Shown: positions 1 to 14,400 of the stretch, one piece after another
How the letters are laid out: each line of letters starts with the position of its first letter
Position numbering within the stretch: position 1 is the first letter of the stretch
Assembly: GCA_023653785.1 (NCBI GenBank)
Contig: JAMKCH010007261.1
Span: forward strand, 1 to 64,000
Source: Ophioderma brevispina
Lineage: Eukaryota; Echinodermata; Ophiuroidea; Amphilepidida; Ophiodermatidae
Direction: 5' to 3'
DNA length: 64,000 nt
Position numbers and translations under genes: made by a program
Notes under the pieces: model-generated
Database searches by the model: none
The model's input: the letters and a program-made list of their open reading frames with translations, nothing else
Told to the model about the DNA's origin: nothing

Positions 1-1070
1 TTACATAACAGTAACATCGGTGGTTCTTCTTGCAGTATAGAACCAGTTAAACCACGGGACTAAGCAAGGTCGTCAAGTAGTAGAACACACTCTAGAATAT
101 CATGACACTTATTTTTTCTATAACATCATCACATATGCATGAGCCACCACGAAAAAGCCTCCGTTCTTACGGGTAACCACCGGTCACGTTGTCCAAATTT
201 CTATCAACATAACTTAGGTCCTTATAACAATGGCCGGTGGACTCTATTGACTGCTACCACTGTTGCCTAACTCAAGACCGATAATCATATGCTCACCACG
301 GATGCCGTTGATAGCGGCTTTATCTATTACTCTACGGAGATATGTGGCAGCCCAACGACTGCTCACGATAGAAATCATCATAGGACCGAGGCGAAGTATC
401 TCAAAGTTGAAAACATGGATTCTCAGCTTGATACTCAAGTGTAAGATCGCCGTGAAGCCGTCGGTCTTAAACCGGTACCCCGGTACAATAAGCCATGGTT
501 TGATTATTTTAAACTTTTAGAGAGGCGGCATCGTCGACTACTCAACCGTTGATAATCTTCCAATTCAACATGAATGGAAGGAGTGGATAGGTTAGCCAGT
601 CGAAAGTATTCACTTAAATCCACTCTGATCACATCAATCATAGGCCCTAATCTTCATAAGAATATAGTGTGGCTGGGCGAACTTGCCCTATCAACTGTTA
701 TGTAGCCTCTTCAACCACGGTAGTAGTATCGTCCTGGAGAGTATAATCAAAGGTAGATCTTGATCGGTCTGGGATTGGTAGAAATATTTGGGTAGAGTCA
801 TCGCTGGTCCGCGGACCCGGAGGAGATGCCCGGGACGGATGAATTGGTAGCCTTGCCGTATCATCTTGTCTTTCTCTCCATTATACACATCGAATTCGTG
901 GCCAAATTCCCGGGATTCCAATTCGGACGCAAACTAGTGTATATATCTCCAGGTCCTTCTCGTGAACAATCACAGCACTTCACACACAGTTTCATGGGGT
1001 GCTTGTGCTTGTCTCGAAGAAACTCTTACACTCAAATCTGCGGAGTGGCACGGTAGAAGAATCTTCTTCT
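1..1070. other. Unassigned, possibly foreign insert
   Basis: Base use differs from the AT-rich introns: CGG and CCGG words are frequent and there are few homopolymers. Short open stretches occur on both strands, such as one ending GGGCTGCCACATATC-like text, but none resembles a known domain. It could be a decayed retroelement. Confidence 0.3.
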
Positions 1071-2269
1071 GTACATGCAACATCAAAAGTAAGAACGAAC
1101 ATGCAGGCGGAATTTTATATTAGTACTTAAACTGTGCCGAGAACCCGGATATCCAAATGTAGAATAGGATAAGCCAAGGATACAAGGGTGACGGACAAGA
1201 CAGACGGCAGGTGCACCCCCCCCCCAAATCTTGAAGAATTAGAGATTCATCGGCACGAGCTGAATCCGCTGAGAAAAAAAACCAGATGACATGGTTGCAC
1301 CGCGCGGCTATAACAAGGGCGAACGAACAAAAAATAATGCAAGGGAGCAGACACTACACAGGGACACACATTTCCCACATGCCCTGGCGGTCAAAATTGT
1401 GGACTTACAAGAGGAGCTAACCTGGCCAAGGAATAAGCCCACTTAATACCAGCAAGACGAGCGACGCGAAAAACGGCCTGAGTCTCGCGGGCCAACCATG
1501 TGAAGGATAATTACATAATACTTATACCAATCATCTTCCGATTTCCTGATCTTCCGATTCTGACTTCCGAATTCTGATCCTCCCAATTCCTCCTGAAAAT
1601 CTTCACAAACATCAACCCCATCATCACGTCATCCCCAAAGCTCCGATGGACAAGTTTGTACAAAACACCTCCAGATGCGATATAACATTATGTCTCCAAT
1701 AATTAGGCGATAATGGGGAAAAATTATGTAATAAATATCCCAAAAAACAATTCAACATGGTGCCCCCCTTACTGAACACAAAAAAGATCAAAGGATCATG
1801 GATCCAGTGGCGATAGTGATGGGCGTACGTGCTAGCCGGGGACCGCTACTAGGCATGGGCGCACCGACATTTTTAATGTGGCATAAGGGGTGCCTGATGC
1901 TTTTTTTGATCACAAAAAGTGCACTAGTTGGATCTTTTCGTAATGTATAAAATGGATCAAATAAGAAAAGCTGATTAAGACTTGTTGTATAAATAATATC
2001 ATTACGGGGGGGTGAGGAGGTGGAGATGATATTTAGAATTTTCTGTTGTGCATGACATAAAAAATTCAAAGCATGCTTTTGGGACGGATCGCGATAGCAG
2101 ACACTGCCAAACATACTTTTTGGTTTTCTTTTTACTTGTTTTTCCATAAATCTTCGAAACATTCTTGGTAGGTAATTCAAATACCACAGATCAAGTACAA
2201 ATTGAGCTTCATATCTTTAAAAAAATTCCTCCTGTCCTTTAATTCTAACAGACAGAGTAGATTACTTAC
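1070..2269. other. Gene-free AT-rich sequence
   Basis: I see no convincing exon, RNA gene or repeat with recognisable ends. There is a short C-run near 1218 and several oligo-A and oligo-T runs. If the mosaic gene ends at 2272 this would be its 3' UTR and flank. Confidence 0.4.
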
Positions 2270-2431
2270 CTTCACCAGGTTTCCACAGTCACCTGACGTG
2301 GTTCCACAGTCAGTGATCCAATTTGACCACTGTTGACTGCAGACTGGATTGCCATCAACAGGGTTTCCGTATCAACATCACCAATTGTTCCAAACTCAAA
2401 TACCACCTCGACTCCACCTGAGTCACTTGGT
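2270..2431 (-). CDS. Exon: SEA domain 2, second half; in-frame TGA at its end
   Basis: The acceptor TCTTCTTTAG|AC joins at phase 2. It reads PSDSGGVEVVFEFGTIGDVD, then LLMAIQSAVNSGQIGSLTVE and RQVTVETW, then TGA (2272-2274). Two bases later comes a strong donor AG|gtaagt. Either the protein ends here without a membrane anchor, a weaker donor (CTG|gtgaag) is used, or an indel created the stop. SEA domain 1 continues past this point with no stop. Confidence 0.75.
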
Positions 2432-5400
2432 CTAAAGAAGAAATAAAGATAATGTTAACAGGTAAACCAGACAAACACCAGAAATACACCTGGCACAAAA
2501 AGTATCTCGGCATGTTTTTCGATCAGTACTGTGCCAAAGTCAGACCATTTTGAAAGTTTCCGAAATATACACTTTGTTGCCTTGGTCTTGCTCTTTCATT
2601 TAATACCTGGCTTGTAAAAAGGCGTGTGGAAATGGCTGAGATAGAACGCCCGAAAGACGCAAACCCCCAAAACCAAAAGTTGCAGTTTTGTGATTTTTCA
2701 ATGGGCATTGCAGTTTACTGGGACACGAACACGCGGACTACAATCAATATTGCAAGTAGGCTTTCTCGCTCATTCAGTCGGAAAACCTCTTTGTGTAAAA
2801 TCAATACACACGTATTATTGCGTTGTACCACACAGTAACCACTGAAAATCCAAAAACTGCAACTTTTGGTTTGGGGGTTTGCGTCTTTCGGGCAAGCTAT
2901 CTCAGCCATTTTTGCACGCTTTTTTACAAGCGAGGTGTTAAATGAAAGAGTATGACCTAGGCAACAAAATGTATATTTCGAAAACTTTCAAAATGGTCTG
3001 ACTTTGGCACAGTACTGATCGAAAAACATGCCAAGATACTTTTTGTGCCAGGTGTAGCTCAGTTCCCCAAAATAGAGGTGAAAAGATCATGGAAGGCCAC
3101 CCCTCCCTCACAACAACCCACTAACTGGTTATATGATAGGGCCATTTTACTTTACTGTGCATTCCCCGATAGGCGGACCCAATCCAAAAACTCCATTTTG
3201 TATTTGATTCTAAGTTTCAACCAGATATGAAGTTGACCACACACAGTTTGATTGCCAGTGATAGACCCACACCAAACATGATGTTAAATGTGTTTAGGTT
3301 GGAGCAAAGGGGAACAAGTATGGATTTCATGTGGAATAGTATATGTACGATTGTATTATTGTGTAAGTTGCGATACTCACAAAAATTCTGTACTTAAAAT
3401 AAACTGTTCTCCTGGAACATCAGCAAACATTTCCTCCAAAGCTTGTTTGACATTCTCAGCTAATTCCATGAATTCTGTGGATTCTGGATCTGCTAAAGCT
3501 GGGCTATACATCACATTTGGTAAGGTTATGGAAGATTGCAGGACTAAAACTGAAGAAATGAATAAAAACTGTAAATTTTCATATTAATGATTACTTCAAT
3601 AACTGCATTAGGCTATGTGAGCCTAACCCTATACATAGGTACTACCCCTTAGGTTCACCAATGAGTAATTCCCGGAGGTGGGGGGCACTCACATATGAAA
3701 TAGATATGGATGTAATGCTCATGCTTCCAAACCCAGGGGCATTCGGAGACTGAAAAAATAGGGGTCTTTGGGTGAGAGAGAGAGCCAAATTGCCACAAAA
3801 TAGGGGTTTCCGAGTGACAAATTTGCAACATTTTCCCAAAATGGGATCTTTGGTTGAAAATTTCAAGTTTTCCCCCAGAATAGGGGTCTTTGGGTGACAG
3901 TGGTATAATTTTCACAAAATATGTGGTCTTTGGGTGAAGTTTTCAAAAAATATGGGGTCTTTGGGTGACAATGAAGCTGAAAAGTGGGGTCTTTACAGCC
4001 TTTCATACAAATGACCAGCTCATGATCACAAAGGTTGTGGGTTGGAGTCATGCTGTAGAAAATGTGTTGTGAACTTCACCAAGACACCTTTTCCTTGCTT
4101 ACCTCTCTCTCTACACATGGGTGAAATGGGAAACTGTTAGGGGAATATCACAATCCAAGTGCTGTTAGGTTGAGCATTTAATCAGCAGACCCTAATCGAA
4201 GTGAAATGATTTGGATGATTTCCTTGCGATTTGGGTAAAGTCTTCCACAAGATAGTATGGATAGTCACAATACTTAAGTTTTCCAGAGTATTTGACATTG
4301 TAACCCATGACCCATCAGTCTTTTTTACCTGGCTGACTTTCTTTAGGCTCCAATGTGACTTCCTCAGTACTGACACTAAACCCTCCAAGTTGTCCCGTGG
4401 ATATAGCATCGTTGATGACCTGGAGGAGGACTGTCTGGTCATCAAATCCAATTGAGTTCAAGTCGAAGTTCACTTGAATGGTTCCTGACTCACTTGCCCT
4501 AAAATGTATACAAAATAAATGTTTTCAGAACAAAAATAGTACCAGAGTTCACAAGTTCATATATGAATAGCTGATATGCATCTACTGGTATTGAACATCT
4601 ATTGGTAACATCTATTGGTATTGAACCTGGTGAGCATCTTCCACCTGGAGCTGACTCCTCATGGGCTGAATGGCGATGCCTCAACAGATTGAGAACCAGA
4701 ACTGGCCGATCTAAGGTTTCCTTGCAGAAGTGGGGCTACCTGAAAGCAGATCAGGACACAACCTGTGGTTGTGGAACAGCACCACAGACAATGGAACATC
4801 TCTTGGTCTGCTCACTTTTGGAGCAACAATGCACAGACAAGGACCTTGCGGAATTCAGTGAAGCAGCCAGACGTTGTACCCATCTCTGGCTGGATCATAT
4901 TTGAGAACCACTGTGTTTGGGACATGAAAGAAGAAGCTGCTGATATGCAAAAGGGCTTAGGTCCATTCTGGCAACTTTTCCCCTTCTGAAATCTTTGGGA
5001 ATTTCCGGAAATGTCAACTTATTGGTCAAGCTACGAGTTTAAAAAAATGTTGGGCAAGATGCTGTCGAGCCCAATATTTTTTGACAATTTCTGGCAAAAT
5101 TTGGAGTCCTGGAGACAAAGCTATTACCAATTAGACCATGGACCTTTATAGAGTGAAAATGACACATAATACTCACGTAAACTCCACAATAGTTATCACC
5201 TGTTCCCCTGGCACCTCACTAAACAAGGAAGTCAGAGCAGCAGTTACCGATTCCGAATACTGTGAAAAGGCAGACGAACTGCTGTCGGCCAATTCAGGAA
5301 AAAAAGCAGCCTCAGTTAAAGTTATCGACGAGGCAAGAACTAAAGCTGGAAATAAAGAATGCAAAAATATGTGACCTAGTAGTGTAGTAATGGTTGAACG

Positions 5401-8400
5401 GATTCAATGAAATGGTCGCCCGCATCACATACTGTCGTATTTCACACTTTTAAGGCTTTTGTGAAATTTCGCCTAATTACTTAGTTCATTGAGTTCTTCC
5501 CATCCACAAAGTTTCAAAATGTGAGAATGCCTAATTAATTAGTTTATATTATATTTTTGTCATTTTCCTCAAAATCATCATATCCGTATTTCACATACTG
5601 TCATATTTTAAAATCGCCATTCATTTACACATGTTTTATATAGCGTTGTATTTTGCTGATCCCAAAATAAACGATTTCACATACAGACTTATTTTGACGT
5701 ATTTCCATCGATCTTTCGTAAACAAGCTTTTCACATAGTGATCTATTTTACCTACATTGAAAAACAACGGTGTAATATGTGTCGTATTTTGCAATATACA
5801 TTATTTTTGATTTCACATACAGACTTATAACTTGTAGCCTAATTAAGATAATATAATTGTTGTTTAAATTATATTTATGGTTTATATTGGACTTTAAAAT
5901 GTTTTCTTCTAAAAAGTAAAGTCTAGATGTTTCTTTTATGCTTCGATTACCGTATAGACATGTAATGTCGCGGTAGATTTTGAATTGCGATTTTCTCGGA
6001 AAACATGTTTTGTAAAATACGACAGTATGTGATATGGGCGACGAAATGTAGCTACTAAAAGGTTTCTAGAATTGGAACAAAATTTACAGAATTTATAGGC
6101 TGCATTACTTTCATTAGGAGCAGGCCAAATTGAAAACTGACTTCGCTGCTTTGAATCTCTGAATCATTGGGTGTAAAACTCATACAGCTCTCTTAGTAAA
6201 AACAATTGACCTGCCAGTTACAATTTGTTTTGTCTATTACAGCCAACAATTTTAGTATGCCTTATATCCTCAAAATGCTGCCTGCAAAATGCATTCAGTA
6301 TTATATTAAAGCGGCACTGGCACATTTTCACAAAATATGAAATTTCTTCAGTTTGCTCTTAAATGATAGTATAGTCTAGGCCATTGGAAGAATTGAGATA
6401 CCTTTTACACATAAAAATTACATACTCAAAAAAAGATAGGGATGTTAATAAGAGGTTAAAGACATTCAGGTAATTTGTAGGCCAACTTTTAAGTTTTCCA
6501 TAACTTTAATCAACAAATGTGTATATTACATGAATATCATAGACTCGTAATTATTGATATTAAAACCACAAAAGTCACAGACCGGGCAAACAGATTGCAT
6601 GCTGGAAACATGCATACAGCGTGCGTTTTCTTGTGTTAAACGCCATTTCCATCGTCTGCTGAATTAACGGCGACATTAATTATAAAATTGTTCTGTTTAC
6701 CCATAAGGCCGCTCATTTGGTCTTAATCATTTCAGGTAAGGGCTAATGAAAAATGCATACAGCGTGCGTTTTCTTGTGTTAAACGCCATTTCCATCGTCT
6801 GCTGAATTAATGTCGCCGGCGACATTAATTATAAAATTGTTCTGTTTACCCATAAGGCCGCCCATTTGGTCTTAATCATTTCAGGTAAGGGCTAATGTAT
6901 ATAAAAGCTTTACAAGCACGCAAAAATATCAATTTGAAAATCTTGAGGGCACACTATTTTCCAAATGTGCCAGTGTCTCTTTAAATTGACAGAGTTTTGA
7001 AAAACTAGCGAATCTGCGAAACCTGTAAACCCTAAATATTCCTAAATATTGATTGTGATGTTTTATTTACCTGTGCCTTGGCCAGTCATATCAGGTACTG
7101 AAAGAAAAAAGAATCATTCCACAATATAAAATTTGATATTAATATTAGCAAGTGTACTGCATACAGGCACACATGCATGTACACACATACACATTATACA
7201 CATGCACTTGGGTTATATGGGGTAGGGGAGGAGGAGGTTTTTTGCTTAACCATGTTAAAATGAACCACTTTTTTAGACAACTGTATAAAACTGTTTGGAT
7301 GATGAGTTGACTTTAATAGAATAAAGTGCAGTACTATAATATTGACTTAATTAGTTAATTAGGGTGATAAGCTGTTGCTAAGAACTAATCCATATTAGTT
7401 AGCTTGTGGTTGTGGGGACTTTTTTTTAAAAAAACGTCCCTACAAGACACACAAATGTCCCCACAAGGTATATAATATCCATAGACATACACATATATAT
7501 ACATACACTCACAAATGTAAACAAACATGTAAATAATCCCTATTCCACATGATCAAAGTCCTGCTGTGTAAAGGATATATCAGAATCATGTCGCTGCCTT
7601 CAAGTTGACATATTAAGAGCAGAGCCTATCATTAGTATTAAAAGACTGATTATTCAAACACGGGGTTGATTAGGACATTTTTGGGTTTTCATCGTACTCT
7701 TCTCTAAACTGACTGTGATGTTACATGTTTAGGTGTTACTCTATGTACTTGGGATGGACGGCTTAATGTCCCCTTCAAAGAATGAGGCATCGTCATGGTC
7801 TGTTTGCCCAAATTCAAATGAACCTTGGGGAAAACTAATTATAATCAAAAATTTAGTGCCTGATTAAAGCAAGCAAGCATACATATGTCTGTGAATATCT
7901 AACTACAGCACACAATATCATAATTAAGTAACAACCTACCAGAGTTCGTGATAGTAATTTCAGCTTCTAAGGGATGTGCCACAAAGCCACTGGTTGCCGA
8001 CTTCAATGACACTTTGAAAACCTCCGCCTCTTCCTCTTCATCATCCTCAGCGATGTGCACAGTTACAAAGCCCTCAGTTTGTTGAGCAACAAAGGTAATT
8101 GTGGGCTCAGCTCTGGTGTAGTCTGCACTGGATGCTGTCACACTAGACATCTGCAAAGCTTAGAGCGAATGGTAAAGACATTTATCAGATGCTTAGGCAT
8201 TTTCTGAGGACATAGATATTGTACAAACTGTCAGTTCATTGGGGGGGGGGCTAACAGAGGGGCTAGGGTTCTGAGTTCTTGCCCCCTTCCCCTGGCTGAT
8301 TACGCCACTTGCTGAATGGTTTAAAGCAATAACAGCACATTTTTGGGAGAGTGCCCCCAATTTTATGGATATTTTGAGATTTTTGCAGTTGCATTGGTAA

Positions 8401-11400
8401 TTGACTAGTAAACAATACCTGTGAATGGTAGAGCTCAACATTCTCTATGTGTCGCAAAAGAAGGATTTTGTAATTAGAATAATTAATATCGTCCTTCCAA
8501 TATGAAATAGTTGTGAAATTGCACCATGTACATGTCTACACTCATCCATTAGTTGTTCCAGCGGTTGAGATAAGTTGAGATAGGTGGCAAAATTTCATCA
8601 TTTTGGACATAAATTTGGCTTTTCCAGCTCCGCCATTAAGTTACAATTAGAGGTCCAGCTTCTAATTACAAAATCACCTCTTTAATGACAAATACGCATT
8701 TTTGAGCATTACCACTCACAGGTATTGTTTGCTAGACAATTACCAATACAACTGTGCAAAAATCTGAAATTTTGAAAATTGGGGATGCTCTTCAAAAATG
8801 TGCTGTTATTGCTTTAATCATTTACTAGTCAAAACTAGTCACAAAACTAAATTTGCAATTGATTTGTTGTAGAGCACCTACGGAGAACTTTTTGAAAGTT
8901 TTGGACGAACAAGTACGAACGAAAACCAAAAAAACTAAGTTTTGAACTTGTCTTTCAGCCTAAGCATGCATGACAGAAAATTTGCTAAAATACAAATGAT
9001 CTTGTTATTGCATTAAGATAGCTTTTTTGGCTTGATCACTTCAGATGGGATTTATTACATAAGTAAACATTCTAAATATGTAAAAAGTCTGCTCGTTGGA
9101 AAAAAAACTTTTCTGGAAATGTCTTTTAATGTCTCTTTAAATATGCAGTTTTCTTGGCTGTTTTGTGCATTCTCGGGTGCATCAAGTGGATAAGGCATTT
9201 TCCCCCAATATCGCTTTTAATTTAATGACCTATTTCATATTTTAAAATATTCAAGGACTAATATAACATTCAACATCTACTTTGATGCCAGGTCTGATGT
9301 ATTTTGTGGACCTGTGTAGAATTTGAAAGTCATTGAGCAATGGACAGTTGGATCAATTTATGGAGCCTCTATTTTGTTTATTGTGCTCTGTGATTGGTCA
9401 TAGGTAAATTAGAGAACCAATATGTAGTTCATTTTTAATGATATGTATAGTATTTCCTGTTGATTAATTCTTTGAGGCTTGGCATTTTCTAAGGACCATA
9501 TTACTTACTGACTGTTCCTTCAATCTCTTTGTAGCCTGTTCTAGTCACAAACACATCAACAGTCCGGTCACTTTCAGCGACTGTGTATGCTACTGCCTTC
9601 ATTTCATATGTGGCTGTTGGGAAAAAAAACAGAACAGTATTAAAACACATGGGGCATATATCATGTGCAGTAATCATTGTGTAGATTGCACCTATTCACA
9701 CTCCTTTCATTTTTACCTCCATACTCTTAATATGTTAATATATTATATACTAGTTTGGTGTATGGGTCACATAGACGGGTTTGGACCTCTAAGAGTGAAC
9801 ACGAAAACCTGAGGAACAGATTTGGTCTAGGAACATAAAACCAGAAAAAAAGGGAAAAGTTTCTTCCTAGTTACAGGGGTTCTTCAATTAAAATGGCGAC
9901 ATGAATGGCCACGTCCGGCCCAACAAACCCCAATTGATTTTTGACCTTCAACCTTCTCTAAAATATAAAGGGGGAACATAAGAATTTTAGTGTATGGCCC
10001 TACGATTTAATCGGCCTTATATTCTTTGAATTTTGTATTGTGGTTTATGTATGGATCTATGGATGTGGTTATAGTGTTTATGGAGATATGTTATCTTATC
10101 GTGCAAGCGCAAACAAATGAGGAGAGCAGGAGGAGATAAGTTGAGGCGTCACCCATTCCCTAGTCTTGTTAGCCACAACCTGCTATCCTATCCAAGTAGG
10201 GGGAACTTTCAAACATGTTCCGCATTCTCTGGCCCTTCAGCTAATATAATTAGGAACCCCTGTTTTAGTACATAGACCAGGCTCAAACTTACCTTCATCA
10301 TCACGGATAGTGACGACAGTCTCAGTAGGTCCACTTCAATGTGGCCATTTGGTGCTCATCAGACAAAACACTACTTTTGAATGTCTCGGGAGTTAGTTCC
10401 AGCTCTTCATTATGGCTGTATTTGAATTGTACAGGCTTCTTCATTTTTTCCAAATCAATTAAGTGTGGTTGGTATAGCAGTTTGTAATCAGGGTCAAGAC
10501 TGCTAGCAGATGCCTCCATATCCATTGTTGATATATCTGCAAAGAGGGATTACAAAGGAATTTCAAGCCAAAAATGCTCCATTTGAAGTTTGCTTGTGTA
10601 CCTAAGCTTGTTACAACACTAAATTTAAAGGGGGTGGTCCAATTTTAAGTTTTAATAAAGTTTCATCTTGATTGAATACCCTCACCCAAAAAACCCATAC
10701 TGTAAAGGTTTTTTATGCCGATATTTCAATTGTCGTTTTGATGTGACAGCAAAAAGTGATTTGTGAAGCCATTGAGTACTGTGCAAAAATAATATTGTCG
10801 CGACCAAAATGGATCACACCTTTCACCACGTAACTTCCAACTAAACCTCCTTTAGCCCTAGGATTTCACAGGGTAAATGAGAAAACAATAGTAGCTTTTC
10901 CTTGAACCAAAATTTCAAACCACTTCAGTAAAATCTGGGGTTCTGGGGGATTCGCGGCTATTAGCGATCGGGCCATGGACCTCACTTACAAAAACTGTAT
11001 GGGAAATTTCGCCGCCCCTATCGATCGAGGGCGCCTCATTAAATGACGTTGCATGAAGACAGAATATTTGAGAAGCAGCAGAAGCAAGCCAGGTTTGTTA
11101 ATCAGTGGAAATTTGTATTTAATATGTGGAGAAGAAAGCTGCAAACATTTTCCCCACATCCATGCAAAATCGTATAATAGATGAAGCAAAAATAAACCAA
11201 TATATCATGATGGCTACTTTCCCCTCAAAATCGGAATTATGAGTTTTTGAAGCTCTGAGGATTTAGTCATCGATACAGTTTGGCGAGTAATATTTCGAAC
11301 TTATTTCCTTCTAATCATCTCTCAAACATTTTGTCATAAGCGGACACTTTTTATGGCAAATCCTGAAGGTTTAACCTCTATACTCATACCATATTTGACT

Positions 11401-14400
11401 TGCATTGGTTGTAATAAACCTGTGGCGTTTTTCATTATGCATAGATTCAACCCTTTGCAATTTTGACTGTTTCTGAATGTCGCCCTGGTTGAACAAGCCC
11501 CGATCGGGAGATTCTTGCACACGGCACGCTGTATAATGCTCATTAATTATGCTGAGTCCCCGGCCCTCACTCACAACTAACAAACATTGCGTATAGGTGC
11601 ATGTGTGTTCAAGGACTGAAGGATTTGGCGTATCAGTGAACGAAATTTCACATGGCTTCAACAGTGAAGTTTTCATCATGGACCTTTAATTGCCACTCCT
11701 CTATGTACAGACTGGCCCAAACAAAACATCAAATTTCACTGTAACTCTACATCTCTGCAGCCAGATAAAAAAAAACATGGGTGACCAATATTTCCAAAGC
11801 TGCTGAAGTGAATTTAGTGTTAAAATTTCTCAGCAGAATGCTTCAGACTTTTTGATCTTGATTATCTTGTTGGTTTCTGTCACAGAAATTACTTCCAACA
11901 CAAAATATGATAAAAAAGTGGCAGTTTTTTATTTTTAATTTAACATACACCTCAGTGAGGAGGAACCTACAGGGATGCGACACTAACGTGGATAAGCATT
12001 TTTAAATATAAAGGGTTACTTCGATTTGATTTATGCAGACAATGTCCTGGATAAGAAAGCCTCTATAAGAAGCTCTTTTCCTTTGAGGTCCATTCATTGG
12101 GACAAAATTAGGTCAGCCGAGAGCAGTATCGCCAAGAGGGGTAGGTCAAAGGGGGTAATTGATCCTGGGCCCAGGGTCCTAGGGGACCTGTACAAAAAAA
12201 TTACAGACCTGTAAAAATGGAATAAACCTGGTCTTTGGGGCCCGTATGTAAAAGGCGGCCCAGAACGTCAAGGTTCCGTGGGCCCGCAATTTCTCTCGGT
12301 GGCCCTAGCTGACCAGGAGTATCCCCCCTTTTCTTTTTTAACCTGAATGTGATAAGCATACAGGTATGGCTCTCAGCACATGGGCCAATACGTGGATTTT
12401 GGGTTTCCTACCGGAAATCATTTTTTACCGAAATTCCTATCCCACAATGCACCAACGATGTACGAGTAGATATGCATCACTCCATGCACGCTCACGGTTT
12501 AGTGCGCCTCCTTTAAACTATGTGCACATTTTGTGGCGCTAAAATTACAAGGCAATCAAAGAGTACTCGTTACTGGTAAAATTTATGTACAGCAAATGGT
12601 TTTCGCACAGTTATGACAGAAAAATGACCGTAAGACAAAAAACACCATAGAATATATATATGCGCTATTTATTTTAAATAGAGTGTGTGTTGTTAGGAAT
12701 ATTTCGGTAAAGATTAACATCCGGTTGGAAAACCCAAAATCCACGTATGGCTTAACATCCTATCTGAGGGGCAGAGTATTATCACTGTGAAGTTGCCCAA
12801 GTCCGTGTCGACAGCAAATTCCAATTTTATTCAATAGCTTGTGTACAAATTAACTTATAAGAACAAGATGGTGACATGAAAACTTGATCACTTTAACACT
12901 GAGCCAACATATTACTAGGGCTATTTTTGACAATGACACTGAAAATGACTTGCTAGAGTGATATCAACAAAATGACCCAAATTACAAAAACAGGCAAATG
13001 TTGTACCTATGGAGCTAGTCCTGGCCAGAAATCCAGTTCTAATGACAGTCACTTGAATCGATTCATCAAATTCATATGCCGAGTATTCTGTGAGTTCCCA
13101 TGAGAATTTAGCTGTAATTAGGAGGAAAAAGTCATCCATATGTTATGGCAGAAAGTGAAAAAAGTTGTGTTAACATTAACTGCAATACGATGCACAATAT
13201 ATTATAACCTACTTGCTAAAAAAATACCACACTTCATACATAAAGTGTCCTCTATTTTTCTTGATGATCGGATTTTGGTACCATTGGATTTGTTTTCAAT
13301 GAACTATTTTCCTCCAAGAATGATTTTCATGCATAATTACTGCCCGGGTTGCTATAGTGGGAAAGTTATTTATATTTGTCTCCTACTGAATTAGAATGAT
13401 TAAATGTGATATTTGTTGTTTTTTTAAATATGTAATTTGCTTTTTTATACATATGATTAAAATTTACATATCACTTGAATTTCACATCACATTTGTATTA
13501 CCTGCATCTAATCATGGCTCATGGGCCCTTAGGCTAATTCCTATTAAAATCCATAGATTTTGATACAACATAACATTTTAATTTAATTTTTTATTTTAAG
13601 TCCAATGGTATTTATTTATTAAATAAATTCATAACAAATAAAGGAAACAAAATGCAAGTTACGAAATATAACACAGAAAATAAAGTGAAACACGACCCTT
13701 ACTTTGGCTGACAACATCTATTGACACAATAAGTAGCTGTGACAGTGCGCCCTCATTGTCCTTTGCTAGTACACGCACTGAGTCCAGTCCTGAATAGCCA
13801 TTCTCTGGCCGGTACGTCAAAGTGGTCATCACCCAACTGTAAGACTCTTGAAGTGTGAAAACAGACAATAATCAGAATTTGTGGTACTTTTTTTCGCATA
13901 TTTCTATCGTTCACATAATTTCTATCACTTTTTTAATTAGCCCAATTTACATTAATTGGGCCAAATTTAGGCCAAAGTTGGTTGCAGCTCCTCAGACATC
14001 GGGACAATAATACCAATGTTATTCCAGTTCTTCCTGGTTTTTCAAGCTGGTGGAGCAACTGGCCAAAGGAAATAAGTGCATGTATGCCAAACATTGCATC
14101 AACTTATTCTAATGAAAGCCATTGTCAATATTTGTTAATGAATATCCATGGTGAAATCATACAATCCCAGATCGAAATAAAATCTAATACCGGTAATACA
14201 GTTTTTCTGCAACTACCCTTTTTAAAAATTTCATGAACTTTCCAAATGAAAAAGTAGCCTATTTGTGATTTGGAGGAAAAAATGTGAAACTGATTGTGAA
14301 AAATGCCCTTTATACACAATGATGCACAAGCATGAGTGGCCAAAAATTGGCAACAATGGGACTGGGGCATTGCTTTCAAGAAAAGGACCAGATAATGTGA

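Noticed and set aside
1788..2180. 130-residue minus-strand open frame just beyond the last SEA exon
   Set aside because: It has no hydrophobic membrane segment or known motif, and no acceptor in a fitting phase. It is likely chance.
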